A stretch of 64,000 nt of DNA, from contig NZ_FCNZ02000001.1 in NCBI RefSeq assembly GCF_001544495.1, positions 496,001 to 560,000 of the forward strand, in the 5' to 3' direction. Shown here piece by piece: positions 9,053 to 17,760 of the stretch (within the stretch, counting starts at the first letter, position 1; every line of letters starts with the position of its first letter). This DNA comes from Caballeronia telluris. Lineage in GTDB: Bacteria > Pseudomonadota > Gammaproteobacteria > Burkholderiales > Burkholderiaceae. The position numbers and the translations under genes are program-made. The notes under the pieces are model-generated. The model saw only the letters and a program-made list of their open reading frames with translations. It did not search any database and was not told where the DNA came from.

Positions 9053-9481
9053 ATGAGAAGCACATACTGGGTGAGCATGCTGGCGGCAACCGTCGCGCTG
9101 AGCGGCTGCGGGACGAGCTTCATGTCGCTGCCGGCCCAGCCGGTCGCAGACCAGGCGACGATGCCGGACGCGAAGGTCGCGCTCTATCTGAAGTCGCAAG
9201 CGCATCCGGCTGTCGTGAAGGTGATCGGGCGCGTGGAGCATTCCGTGCGCATCGCGCGCAACACGGACGACAGCGCGACCGCATGCAGACGCGCGTTCGC
9301 GGAAGGGCTGCAGAAGCTGCGAGTGAACGCGCAGGACCGCAACGCGAACGCGGTCGTCAACATACGGACGTCGTTCCACGCGAACGATCCGGAGATGGCC
9401 ACGGACTTCGCGTGCGGCGTGAGCCCGAGTGCCGCATCGCTGAAAGTGGCCGGCGATCTGGTCGTGATCGGCGCTCGCTGA
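9053..9481 (+). CDS. Small lipoprotein at the end of the aryl polyene operon
   Basis: 142 residues with a lipoprotein signal: a hydrophobic stretch ending LSGC, lipidated Cys at about residue 16. The mature part has two further Cys and a segment NANAVVNIRTSFHAND recalling small heavy-metal-binding/YbjQ-like folds; I do not recognise a defined function. Databases sometimes label similar genes as excinuclease-like, which the sequence does not support because there is no ATPase motif. It follows the third KS by two bases, so it is probably the last gene of the operon. A role in the envelope with the polyene product is inference from location. Confidence 0.75.
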   Translation: MRSTYWVSMLAATVALSGCGTSFMSLPAQPVADQATMPDAKVALYLKSQAHPAVVKVIGRVEHSVRIARNTDDSATACRRAFAEGLQKLRVNAQDRNANAVVNIRTSFHANDPEMATDFACGVSPSAASLKVAGDLVVIGAR

Positions 9482-9509
9482 CGCGACGCGCTTCGCCGCG
9501 CCGCGTTGC

Positions 9510-10295
9510 TTAACGCTCGTCGTCGGCTTGCCTGATGGCCGCCACGTTGACGAGCGTCTCACGCCGCTTGCCGGGCTTCGGGCGATGCAGCCCGAGCCGC
9601 TCGAAAAGGCCGAAATCGGCTGCGCGGCTCCACCAGAGATAGGGAAGCGAGACGTTGCGCGGCTCGAACGCGAAGCCGGCGGCGCGGATCATGTCCAGAT
9701 AGGCGCCGGCGCTTTTTTGCACCTGCATCGGATGGCGGAACAACAGGCGGATGACCCACGACTTGATGTAGGCATCCGTCGATTCCGCGAACAGCAGCAC
9801 GCCGCCCGGCTTCAGCACGCGCCGGAATTCCGCAAGCGCGTTCGCCTGATCGACGAGGTGGTGGAACGTCTGGTGGCAGAACACGATGTCGGCGCTCGCG
9901 TCGGGCAACGGCAGCTTCGCGCAGTCGCCATGCAGCAGTTCGATCTCGCAGCGCGCGCCGCTTTGCGCGCGGCAGGCGTCGGCCGCTTGCGCCGCGACGC
10001 GCAGCGACGGCTCGTGGTAATCGACGCCCACGATGCGCGCCGGCTTGAACGCATCGGCGAGGAGCCGGAACGATTTGCCCTGTCCGCAGCCGACATCGAC
10101 GATGACGGGCGATACCGGACGCCGGTCGCCGATGAGCCGCGTGAGGTCGTTGATCGCCACGCGAAGGACGTGATGCTCCCAGGTATGCGTGCGCAGGAAC
10201 CAGATGCCGAACGCCGTCTCGGGCACGAAGGGAACGCGATGAATTTCGGATGGCGACACGTCTTGGCTCCGTCGGCGGGGTGCGTGGTTAAGCAA
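9510..10295 (-). CDS. Class I SAM-dependent methyltransferase
   Basis: 261 residues. Motif I is VIVDVGCGQGKS (about residues 63-74), followed by VGVDYHEPSL, the ADIVFCHQTFHHL segment and the post-motif LKPGGVLLFAES, a Methyltransf_11/25-type Rossmann methylase. It is convergent to the aryl polyene operon and divergent from the halogenase-like gene. Aryl polyene head groups are often methylated, so this enzyme may modify the pigment (inference); equally it could be a separate small-molecule methylase. The ATG at 10295 gives the whole domain plus a short N-terminal tail. Confidence 0.85.
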   Translation of the reverse strand: MLNHAPRRRSQDVSPSEIHRVPFVPETAFGIWFLRTHTWEHHVLRVAINDLTRLIGDRRPVSPVIVDVGCGQGKSFRLLADAFKPARIVGVDYHEPSLRVAAQAADACRAQSGARCEIELLHGDCAKLPLPDASADIVFCHQTFHHLVDQANALAEFRRVLKPGGVLLFAESTDAYIKSWVIRLLFRHPMQVQKSAGAYLDMIRAAGFAFEPRNVSLPYLWWSRAADFGLFERLGLHRPKPGKRRETLVNVAAIRQADDER

Positions 10296-10365
10296 TGCGC
10301 CATTGTAGGTGTTGGCACTCGTGCCGCGACAGCGTTACATCACCCGTGCATTGAAAGAGGTCAAA

Positions 10366-11625
10366 TTGAATACGAGTACGCTGGATCATCGGAACGTCGA
10401 CGTTGACGTGGACGTCGCCATCATCGGCGCGGGACCTTCGGGCGCGGTTGCGGCAGCGATGCTGCGCAAGGCCGGCCGCTCCGTGCGCGTGCTGGAGCGG
10501 CAGCAATTCCCGCGCTTTTCCATCGGCGAGAGCCTGCTGCCGCAGAGCATGGCGTATCTCGAAGAGGCGGGCATGTTGCGGGCGGTCGTCGAAGCCGGCT
10601 TCCAGTACAAGAACGGCGCGCGGTTCGTGCGGCGCGACGAAACGTCGGCCTACGATTTCCGCGACAAACATTCGCCGGGATGGGGCACGACCTATCAGGT
10701 GGAACGCGCGACGTTCGACGATCTGCTGATCCGCTGCGCGGCGGCGCAGGGCGCCGACGTCCGCTTCGGCCACACCGTGCACGCGATCGAAACGGGCGAG
10801 CGTCCGGCGCTCGACGTCACCGATGAAAACGGCACGCCGTATCGCCTGCAAGCGCGCTTCGTGCTCGATGCGAGCGGCTTCGGGCGCGTTCTGCCGCGCC
10901 TTCTGAACCTCGAAACGCCGACCGGCTTGCCGACGCGCGCCGCGCTCTTCACGCATGTGCGCGACGACATGCCGCTCTGCGCGATCGATCGCGAGAAGAT
11001 CAGCGTGGTGGTGCATCCCGAACACGGCGACGTCTGGTACTGGATGATCCCGCTCGCGGGCGGACGCGCATCGGTCGGATGCGTGGCCGAAGGCGATTTC
11101 CTGCAATGCGCGGAAGACGAGCGCGAGAGCCGGCTGCGTTCGCTGATCCGGCAGGAGCCGACGCTTGGCGCGTGGTTCGGCGACGCGCCTTTCCTGATGC
11201 CGGTACGAACGATCGGCGGTTACTCGGCCAACGTCGAGCGCTTGCATGGGCCCGGTTATGCGCTGCTCGGCAACGCGGGGGAGTTTCTCGATCCGGTGTT
11301 TTCGTCGGGTGTGACGATCGCGCTGCGATCCGCGCATCTCGCCGCTCGCGTGCTCGTGCGGCAACTGTCGGGCGAGACGGTGGATTGGCAAGTCCAGTAC
11401 GACGATGAACTGCGTCGCGGAATCGACGTGTTTCGCGCGTTCGTCGAGCGGTGGTACTCGGGCGAGTTGCAGGCGATCCTGTTCTATCCGGAGCAGACGC
11501 CGCAGATCCGGCGCATGGTCAGCGCCGTGCTCGCGGGATACGCATGGGACGAGACGAATCCGTTCGTCAGGGACGCGGCGCGTCGGCTCGACGCGCTTTA
11601 CGAGGTCTGCAAGACGAACGGTTGA
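10366..11625 (+). CDS. Flavin-dependent halogenase-like FAD enzyme
   Basis: 419 residues. The FAD-binding GxGxxG is GAGPSG at residues 21-26. Two features point to the halogenase branch of flavin monooxygenases: WYWMIP at residues 224-229, a perfect WxWxIP motif, and Lys82 in FQYKNGARF, which lines up with the lysine that carries hypohalous acid in known halogenases. No ATG lies near the conserved N-terminus; a TTG at 10366 follows an AAAGAGG ribosome site (10354-10360), so I use it. A GTG at 10309 would add 19 unlikely residues. It is divergent from the methyltransferase and next to the polyene cluster. Brominated aryl polyenes (xanthomonadins) are known, so halogenation of this pigment is a reasonable inference; a plain FAD oxidoreductase is the alternative. 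Confidence 0.8.
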   Translation: MNTSTLDHRNVDVDVDVAIIGAGPSGAVAAAMLRKAGRSVRVLERQQFPRFSIGESLLPQSMAYLEEAGMLRAVVEAGFQYKNGARFVRRDETSAYDFRDKHSPGWGTTYQVERATFDDLLIRCAAAQGADVRFGHTVHAIETGERPALDVTDENGTPYRLQARFVLDASGFGRVLPRLLNLETPTGLPTRAALFTHVRDDMPLCAIDREKISVVVHPEHGDVWYWMIPLAGGRASVGCVAEGDFLQCAEDERESRLRSLIRQEPTLGAWFGDAPFLMPVRTIGGYSANVERLHGPGYALLGNAGEFLDPVFSSGVTIALRSAHLAARVLVRQLSGETVDWQVQYDDELRRGIDVFRAFVERWYSGELQAILFYPEQTPQIRRMVSAVLAGYAWDETNPFVRDAARRLDALYEVCKTNG

Positions 11626-11932
11626 TGCGCGAGCATCGTCCGCAATCAAGTGGGTATCGAGCGCCGTTCTTTCATGGCGTTCGGCGAACCTCCAGATACC
11701 CGCTTGGCGTTTCCCCGAGAACGCGACGAAATGCCGATGCGAACGCGCTGGGGCTTGCGTACCCCAGATCAAGCGCAACGCGGGTGACGGCCTGACCTTC
11801 GCTCAAGCGTTCCTTTCTTCTCGATGCAATAACCGTCGCCGATCCGAACGATCTCGTCGAGTTTCCAAAAAATCGGGATTCGTCTGAAATGTTAAGGTAG
11901 TGGTCGGATTATTTTGAGATGGAAACCGCAGG
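11626..11932. other. Intergenic stretch holding an AraC remnant
   Basis: About 300 bases between the halogenase-like gene and a lipoprotein gene. The only structure I find is the reverse-strand AraC C-terminal fragment listed separately. The segment from about 11825 to 11932 is more AT-rich and probably holds the promoter of the lipoprotein gene at 11933. Confidence 0.5.
11672..11821 (-). pseudogene. 3' remnant of an AraC/XylS-family regulator gene
   Basis: Reading the reverse strand to a TGA at 11674-11672 gives about 49 residues, including VTRVALDLGYASPSAFASAF followed by RRVLGETPSGY. This is the second helix-turn-helix and the family signature of AraC/XylS C-terminal domains. Upstream on that strand no sensible N-terminal domain or first helix-turn-helix continues in any frame and no start is found, so the gene is a fragment of a protein normally near 250-330 residues. 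It probably marks an old deletion or rearrangement at the edge of the pigment locus. The reading is by eye, so a frameshift boundary near 11820-11830 is approximate. Confidence 0.72.
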
Positions 11933-12448
11933 GTGATTTTCTTCCGACGTTTGACAGTGTTTGGCGCGGCGATGGTCGTATTGAGCGCGTGCGCGCCACT
12001 TCCCCCGAATGCCGACGGCAGCGCCCCGGCGGCAGCGCCCAACGCCGCCTCCGCAACCACGACGCTGGTCGGCCCGCCCGTGCCGGCGGGGCCGCCCGGC
12101 GAAACGCGCATCGTGGTCGGCGGCTCGGGCGGCTATCACGTGACGCTCAAGCTCGTGCCGCCGTCGCAGGTCTGCGACAGCGACGCTTTCGCCGATGGCG
12201 TGCGCTACGGCTACGCGCTGACCTGGAACCGTCTGATCATGGAGCAGGCGCGCGATTCCGGCGCGAAGACGCCGCCAAAGCGCAAATTCGACGCGTCGAG
12301 CCTCCAGTCGCACGAGGATCAGTACAAGATCCAGTGGAACGGCAACGAGCGCACGAACGCGTGCGCGGCGGATGGGTATCTGATCGGGCGCATCGTCGGG
12401 ACGCATCAGGCGAGCGTCGATCTGCACGGCGGCAAGGTCGCTTCCTGA
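11933..12448 (+). CDS. Hypothetical lipoprotein
   Basis: 171 residues starting with GTG (an ATG at 11919 in another frame stops after five codons). A signal peptide with lipobox VLSAC places the lipidated Cys at residue 20, followed by a Pro/Ala-rich linker (about 22-55) and a compact domain with two Cys (CDSDAF and NACAAD). I do not recognise the family. It is the first gene after the pigment region and converges with another small lipoprotein gene. Confidence 0.7.
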   Translation: MIFFRRLTVFGAAMVVLSACAPLPPNADGSAPAAAPNAASATTTLVGPPVPAGPPGETRIVVGGSGGYHVTLKLVPPSQVCDSDAFADGVRYGYALTWNRLIMEQARDSGAKTPPKRKFDASSLQSHEDQYKIQWNGNERTNACAADGYLIGRIVGTHQASVDLHGGKVAS

Positions 12449-12473
12449 CGCCCGGAACCACCCGGAACGCCGC

Positions 12474-12833
12474 TCAGTCGCAGGTGTGGGCGGCCGCGAC
12501 GTAGCGGCTCGCCGCTGCCACGTCGCCGTAGATCGTGTAGCCGGTCGTGCCCGCCGCCGAAGGCTGCGCGTAAAGCAGCACCGAGTCTCCGCTCGTCGCG
12601 CCGCGCACGGCGAGGACCTGGCCGTCGGCATCGGGCGAATACTGGCGGAGGCGGCCCGCCTGCGGCGTCCATTTCGCCTTCACGCATTCGACGAACGGAT
12701 AAATGTCGAGATGCGACGTCCCAGCGCCGACCGGCACGTTTTTCATCAGATTGCTGTCGTCCATCGAGGCGGCGCAGCCGGAAAGGACGAGCGCGAAAGC
12801 GGCGGCAGTCGATGCGAGAGCGGGAAAGTTCAT
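12474..12833 (-). CDS. Hypothetical lipoprotein
   Basis: 119 residues with a clear lipoprotein signal (lipobox LSGC, Cys at residue 20). The mature part has one Cys near FVECVKAKW and one in the last residues (HTCD), which could form a disulfide. No family recognised. It converges with the preceding lipoprotein gene with 25 bases between stops. Confidence 0.7.
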   Translation of the reverse strand: MNFPALASTAAAFALVLSGCAASMDDSNLMKNVPVGAGTSHLDIYPFVECVKAKWTPQAGRLRQYSPDADGQVLAVRGATSGDSVLLYAQPSAAGTTGYTIYGDVAAASRYVAAAHTCD

Positions 12834-13278
12834 GCGTTCAGTGGTTTCCAGGTAGGGGCCGCGCGTAAGCGCCGCCGCGGTTCGAGGCGAATCGACGTCC
12901 CGATCCTAACTGCTCGCCGGGCGAACCGCAAAGCCGGCTGCTAGGGTCATCGCGTATGATCGCGGGTCGCCTGTCGGGGGCGTCGGCGGCTCCGATGCGC
13001 CCGATTGGCACGAAAAGCTCGGAAATGCCGGCGAAATCCGACGAAATTTCATCAAAGTTCGATAATTCGTCCAATTCCGACATCCGGCCCCGGCCGCCTT
13101 TCTTACCATTTGCTTAAGTCAGGTCAACGAACGCCGTTATACAGGCGTTTCTTATTGCGCAGCGATCCGCCGCGAACAACGGCCGGTAAAGCGCTGACGC
13201 CCACAATAAATCTGAGTTGCCGCACCAGTCCCGACTTCCGGGCCACGCTGCGGCTGCTCTGCAAGTCTGGTTGAACGC
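12834..13278. promoter_or_regulatory. 445-base intergenic region upstream of mprF
   Basis: Divergent spacer between the small lipoprotein gene and mprF. The part from about 13000 to 13150 is less GC-rich than its surroundings, as expected for a promoter. A short inverted repeat AACGCC-N8-GGCGTT lies at 13130-13149. I could not find a convincing -35/-10 pair and see no gene in the stretch. Regulation of mprF by envelope stress or low pH is known in other bacteria but nothing here proves it. Confidence 0.4.
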
Positions 13279-15873
13279 ATGTCTCGCAGAAAGTTGGTCG
13301 ATCCCGCCCGCGTGACCGCGACACTGAGTCGATGGTCCAAAGCACGTGGCGTGCAGCGTTTCGCTGCGCCGCTCGTGACGGTCGTCGTGTGCGCATTGCT
13401 TCTCGCCGTGTTCCAGCATCTGTCGCAGGCCGTCGACTACAAATCGGTGATGCGGCAGTTGCGCCATCTTCCGCTCGATGCCTGGGGCGCCGCGCTCGGC
13501 GCGACCGCGCTCAGCTTCGTCGCGCTGATCGGCCGCGATGCCGTCGGGCTGCGGCATATTGGCGCGACGGTGCCGCGCTCGCTCCTGTGGGTCGGCGCGA
13601 CGGTCGGCTCGGCGCTCGGCAACGCGACCGGCTTCGGCGCGCTGACGGGCGGCGCGGTGCGCTGCCGCGTCTACGGCGCGGCGGACGTGACGCCGGCGCA
13701 GGTCGGGCGGCTGACGGTGTTCACCAGTGTCACGCTCGCGCTCTCGCTCGTCCTGATGGCGGCGGCCGGCATGGTCGTGTCCGCCGACACCCTCGCGCGC
13801 ATGATGCCGCTGTCGCCCGCGACGCTTCGCGCGACCGGCGCGGCGCTCGTCCTCGCGATGGCGGCGCTCGTCGCATGCTGCGGGAAAACGCCGCGCACGC
13901 TGAGTTCGCGCTGGACGTGGCTGCGTTTCACCGTGCCGGCGCGCCGCGATTTCGTCGCGCAGATCGCGCTCGCGGTCGTCGACGTCATCGCCGCCGGTCT
14001 TGCGCTGTGGGCGCTGCTGCCGCACGCGCAAGTCGGTTTCGGCGATTTCCTCACCGTCTATTCCGCCGCGATGCTGCTCGGGATGATCGGCCATACGCCG
14101 GGCGGCGTCGGCGTGTTCGAGGCGTCGATGGTGTTCGCGCTCGGCGGCAGCGTGCAAACGCCGGAAATGGTCGCGGCGCTGCTCGCGTACCGCGCGATCT
14201 ATTTCGGCGTGCCGCTGATCCTCTCCGCCGGCGTGATGGCCGCGTTCGAAGGCCGCGCGCTCAAGGGCCGCTTCGCGTTCCTGCGCCCGGGCCACGTGTC
14301 GCAACTCGCGCCGCTGTTCCTCTCCATCGTCACGTTCGTGGCGGGCTCGATGCTCGTCATTTCCGGCGCGACGCCCGCGTTCGCGAAGCGCATCGCGACG
14401 CTCCAGGCCATCCTGCCGCTTTGGGTGCTCGAAGGCTCGCAACTGCTCGGCAGCGTGCTCGGCGTGCTGCTGCTGTTCGTCGCGCGCGGTCTGTTGCGGC
14501 GTCTCGACGCCGCGTGGTGGCTCGCGCTGATGCTCGCGCTCGCGAATCTGGCGCTTTCGCTGGCGAAGGGCCTGGCGTTCATCGAGGCCGGCGTGCTCGG
14601 TTTCCTGATCGTCCTCCTGCTCGCGACGCGCGATCGCTTCAATCGCCGCTCGTCGCTGTTCGCCGAGCGTTTCACGGCGACCTGGCTCGCGTCGGTGGGC
14701 GTCGTGATGGTGCTCGCGGTGTGGATCATGTTCTTCGCATTCCGCGATGTTCAATATAGCGGCGACCTCTGGTGGCAGTTCGCGTTCGATCACCGCGCCC
14801 CGCGCGCGCTGCGCGCGACGCTCGCCGCCGTGCTCTTCGCGGCCGTGTTCGCGATGTGGCAACTGCTGCGTCCGGCCGCCGGCCGCTTCGTCAAGCCGGC
14901 GCCGCAGGATCTGGCGGACGCCGCGCGCATCTTCCGCGCGCAGGAGCGCAGCGACGCCGGCCTCGCGATGATGGGCGACAAGAGCTTCCTGTTTTCCGAA
15001 TCGCGCGAGGCGTTCCTGATGTACGCGAAGCACGGCCGCACGTGGGCCGCGCTGCACGATCCGGTCGGCCCGCGCCGTGAATGGGCGGAACTGATCCGCA
15101 AGTTCGTCGAACTGGCGCATTCGCACAACGGCCGCGCCGCGTTTTACCAGGTGCGCGCCGACGCCCTGCCGCTCTACCTCGACGCCGGCCTCACGCTGAT
15201 GAAGCTCGGCGAGGAAGCGCACGTCGTGCTCGACGACTTCGACCTGAAGGGCTCGCACCGCGCGCATCTGCGCTATGCGTTGAAGCGCGGCGAGCGCGAC
15301 GGTTTCGACGTCGAAGTGATCGAGCCGCCGCAGGTGCCGGAAAGCGTGGCGATGCTGCGCGAAATCTCCGACGCCTGGCTCGAAAGCCGTCTCGCGCGCG
15401 AGAAGAGCTTTTCGGTCGCGGCGTTCAACGAGGCGTATCTGGCCGCGCAGTCCGTGTTGCTCGTGCGCCAGGCGGGCGTGCCGGTCGCGTTCGTCACCTT
15501 CATGACGACCGACCTGAACACCGAGGCGACCGTCGGCGTGATGCGGCATTTGCCGAGCGCGTCGCCCTACGCGATGGAATATCTCTTCACCAAGCTCGCG
15601 CTGCATCTGAAGCAGGCGGGGTTCAAGTCGCTGTCGCTTGGCATCGCGCCCTTGTCCGGCATGCAGCCGACGCCGCTCGCGTCGTACTGGCACCGGCTCG
15701 CCGGGCTGGTCTGGCGGTTCGGCGGCCGTTTCTACAATTTCCGCGGCCTGCGCGGATTCAAGAGCAAGTTCCAGCCGCGCTGGGAACCGCGTTATCTCGC
15801 GGCGTCCGGTTCGGTCGGAGTGTTTTTCACGTTGGCTGATCTTTCCCTGCTGGCCGGAGGCTGGCGTTCATGA
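13279..15873 (+). CDS. mprF: Lysylphosphatidylglycerol synthase/flippase MprF (LpiA)
   Basis: 864 residues in the two-part MprF layout. The N-terminal ~510 residues form a polytopic membrane flippase with hydrophobic segments throughout, including the conserved GHTPGGVGVFEA motif near residue 275. The C-terminal ~330 residues are the cytosolic DUF2156 aminoacyl-phospholipid synthase domain, with segments such as GDKSFLFS, AMEYLFTKLALHLK and KFQPRWEPRYL. The enzyme transfers lysine (or alanine) from aminoacyl-tRNA to phosphatidylglycerol and flips the product, lowering negative surface charge and raising resistance to cationic peptides. Its stop overlaps the acvB start (ATGA), the known lpiA-acvB arrangement. 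Confidence 0.95.
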   Translation: MSRRKLVDPARVTATLSRWSKARGVQRFAAPLVTVVVCALLLAVFQHLSQAVDYKSVMRQLRHLPLDAWGAALGATALSFVALIGRDAVGLRHIGATVPRSLLWVGATVGSALGNATGFGALTGGAVRCRVYGAADVTPAQVGRLTVFTSVTLALSLVLMAAAGMVVSADTLARMMPLSPATLRATGAALVLAMAALVACCGKTPRTLSSRWTWLRFTVPARRDFVAQIALAVVDVIAAGLALWALLPHAQVGFGDFLTVYSAAMLLGMIGHTPGGVGVFEASMVFALGGSVQTPEMVAALLAYRAIYFGVPLILSAGVMAAFEGRALKGRFAFLRPGHVSQLAPLFLSIVTFVAGSMLVISGATPAFAKRIATLQAILPLWVLEGSQLLGSVLGVLLLFVARGLLRRLDAAWWLALMLALANLALSLAKGLAFIEAGVLGFLIVLLLATRDRFNRRSSLFAERFTATWLASVGVVMVLAVWIMFFAFRDVQYSGDLWWQFAFDHRAPRALRATLAAVLFAAVFAMWQLLRPAAGRFVKPAPQDLADAARIFRAQERSDAGLAMMGDKSFLFSESREAFLMYAKHGRTWAALHDPVGPRREWAELIRKFVELAHSHNGRAAFYQVRADALPLYLDAGLTLMKLGEEAHVVLDDFDLKGSHRAHLRYALKRGERDGFDVEVIEPPQVPESVAMLREISDAWLESRLAREKSFSVAAFNEAYLAAQSVLLVRQAGVPVAFVTFMTTDLNTEATVGVMRHLPSASPYAMEYLFTKLALHLKQAGFKSLSLGIAPLSGMQPTPLASYWHRLAGLVWRFGGRFYNFRGLRGFKSKFQPRWEPRYLAASGSVGVFFTLADLSLLAGGWRS

Positions 15874-17138
15874 AATCGTTCTTCAAAGCCGCGGCGCTTT
15901 CGCTCGCGCTGTTGTCCACCGCCCACGCGGGCACGATCCCCGGCGGCCGTTACGGCCAGGTCACGCTGACGAAACCCGTCGGCGACATGCGCGGCTTCGT
16001 CGTGCTGTTTTCGGAGAAGAGCGGCTGGAGCCCCGCCGACCAGCAAGCCGCCGACGCGCTCGCGAAGAACGGCGCGATGGTCGTCGGCGTGGACACGGAG
16101 CATTACGCCGCGCGCCTGCACTCGCCGGCGGAGAAGGAAAGCTGCCATAACCTCGTCGGCGATGCGGAAGCCGTGAGCCATCAGCTTGAACGCGGCGTGC
16201 AGACGAGCCGCTATTTCGCGCCGATCGTCGCGGGCACGGGGCAGGGCGCCATTCTCGCCGAGCGCATTCTGGCGCAGGCGCCGGAAAACACGGTCGCGGG
16301 CGCCGTTTCGCTGGACGCCGACAAGCAGCTCGACGCGCGCTTTTCGCTGTGTCCGCCCGACCCGACGATCACGCACGGCAGGGGCCTGCCGGGCTTCGTC
16401 GAGCGCGGCGGGATGCAGCCGGGCCGCAACAAGGCCGACGCGCTCACCGCGATGACGGCGCCACATCTGAAGGCGCAGGCCGAGCACGAGGAAGACGTGT
16501 CCGACCTGCCGCTGATCGAACTGCGCGCGGCGCGCCCGACCGACATGCTCGCGATCGTGATTTCCGGCGACGGCGGCTGGCGCGATCTCGACAAGACGAT
16601 CGCCGAAGCGTTGCAAAAGGACGGCGTCTCGGTGATCGGCATCGATTCGCTGCGCTATTTCTGGAGCGAGAAGTCGCCGCAGCAGACCGCGCAGGACCTC
16701 GCGCGCGTCATCCAGACTTACGGCGCGCGCTGGCACACGAATCACGTCGCGCTGATCGGCTATTCGTTCGGCGCGGACGTCATGCCGTTCGCCTACAACC
16801 GTCTGCCCGACGCGATGCGCGCGAAGGTGTCGTACGTTTCGCTGATGGGCTTCGCGCCGTCCGCCGATTTCCAGATTCGCGTGACGGGCTGGCTCGGCAT
16901 GCCGGCGAGCGACAAGGCGCTGCCCGTGAAGGGCGAACTCGCCAAGCTGCCGCCCGCGATGGTCCAGTGCATCTACGGCGAGAAGGAAGAGGACACGCTG
17001 TGCCCGAAGCTGACGAAGACGGGCATCGACGTGATCAAAACGCCGGGCGACCACCACTTTGGCGGCGACTACGACGCGCTGGCAAAGCGCATCCTCGGCG
17101 GCTGGCAGAAACAGATCGCGGTGCGCGGCGGGGTCTGA
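15870..17138 (+). CDS. acvB: AcvB/VirJ family periplasmic lysyl-PG hydrolase
   Basis: 422 residues with a signal peptide ending around STAHA-GT (residue 20). Two alpha/beta-hydrolase-like halves are visible. The second is the VirJ domain, with LAIVISGDGGWRDLD (about residue 230) and the nucleophile elbow GYSFGAD; a late catalytic His is in TPGDHHFGGDYD. AcvB in Agrobacterium is a periplasmic hydrolase of lysyl-phosphatidylglycerol encoded with lpiA, so this gene probably reverses the MprF product. Translational overlap with mprF supports a single operon. AcvB/VirJ are also linked to virulence and acid tolerance in plant-associated bacteria. Confidence 0.9.
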   Translation: MKSFFKAAALSLALLSTAHAGTIPGGRYGQVTLTKPVGDMRGFVVLFSEKSGWSPADQQAADALAKNGAMVVGVDTEHYAARLHSPAEKESCHNLVGDAEAVSHQLERGVQTSRYFAPIVAGTGQGAILAERILAQAPENTVAGAVSLDADKQLDARFSLCPPDPTITHGRGLPGFVERGGMQPGRNKADALTAMTAPHLKAQAEHEEDVSDLPLIELRAARPTDMLAIVISGDGGWRDLDKTIAEALQKDGVSVIGIDSLRYFWSEKSPQQTAQDLARVIQTYGARWHTNHVALIGYSFGADVMPFAYNRLPDAMRAKVSYVSLMGFAPSADFQIRVTGWLGMPASDKALPVKGELAKLPPAMVQCIYGEKEEDTLCPKLTKTGIDVIKTPGDHHFGGDYDALAKRILGGWQKQIAVRGGV

Positions 17139-17180
17139 AGCGCACAGGCTCCGGGTTCGCCGCCATCCGCGATCCGGGGC

Positions 17181-17690
17181 TTACTTGAGCGGGCCGAGAT
17201 AGTCGCGCTTGCCGATCGGCACGCCGAGATGGCGCAGGATGTCGTAGGCCGTCACGACGTGAAACTGAAAGTTCGGCAGCCCGAAGCCGAACAGATAATC
17301 CACGCCGTTGAAGCTCGGCTCGAAGTCCTTGAACTTGAGCGTGATCGTGCGCGTTTCGGCGTCGTCCAACTGCTTCGCGTCGATGCTCTTCAGATACGCG
17401 ACCGTCTTCGCGATGCGTTCCTGCAAGTCCGCGAAAGTTTCCTCGTTGTCCTCGAACTTCGGCGCCTCGCCGCCCGCGAGCCGCTGCGCCGAGAGCTTCG
17501 CCGTGTCGCTCGCGCGCTGGATCTGCGCGGCGAAGGCGAGCATGTCCGGCGCGAGCCGGGCGCCGATGATGTCGGCGTGCGCGATGTTCTTTTCATCGGC
17601 GAACGCGACCGCCTTTTCCAGCAGCGAAGAGAGCACGGTAAGGCCGCGAACGAACACGGGAATCGATGCGCGATACATCGTCAGGGACAT
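17181..17690 (-). CDS. DUF1993 family protein
   Basis: 169 residues, all-alpha, with segments LLEKAVAFADEKNI, ARLAPDMLAFAAQIQ and a C-terminal FQFHVVTAYDILRHLGVPIGK, matching the DUF1993 family of four-helix DinB-like proteins. No catalytic function is established for the family. I chose the ATG at 17690 because GGAGAC sits just upstream; the longer frame to 17726 lacks a ribosome site. It converges with acvB. Confidence 0.85.
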   Translation of the reverse strand: MSLTMYRASIPVFVRGLTVLSSLLEKAVAFADEKNIAHADIIGARLAPDMLAFAAQIQRASDTAKLSAQRLAGGEAPKFEDNEETFADLQERIAKTVAYLKSIDAKQLDDAETRTITLKFKDFEPSFNGVDYLFGFGLPNFQFHVVTAYDILRHLGVPIGKRDYLGPLK

Positions 17691-17760
17691 GAATGTCTCC
17701 GTCGTTTGACAAGGGGTGTCAAGCATAGCGCTTCGCCCCTTTTGCTGCCCACACGCGGCC

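Noticed and set aside
13114-15693. Long minus-strand open frame (859 codons) opposite mprF
   Set aside because: Arg/His/Glu-rich translation with no domain; it is a GC-driven shadow of mprF.
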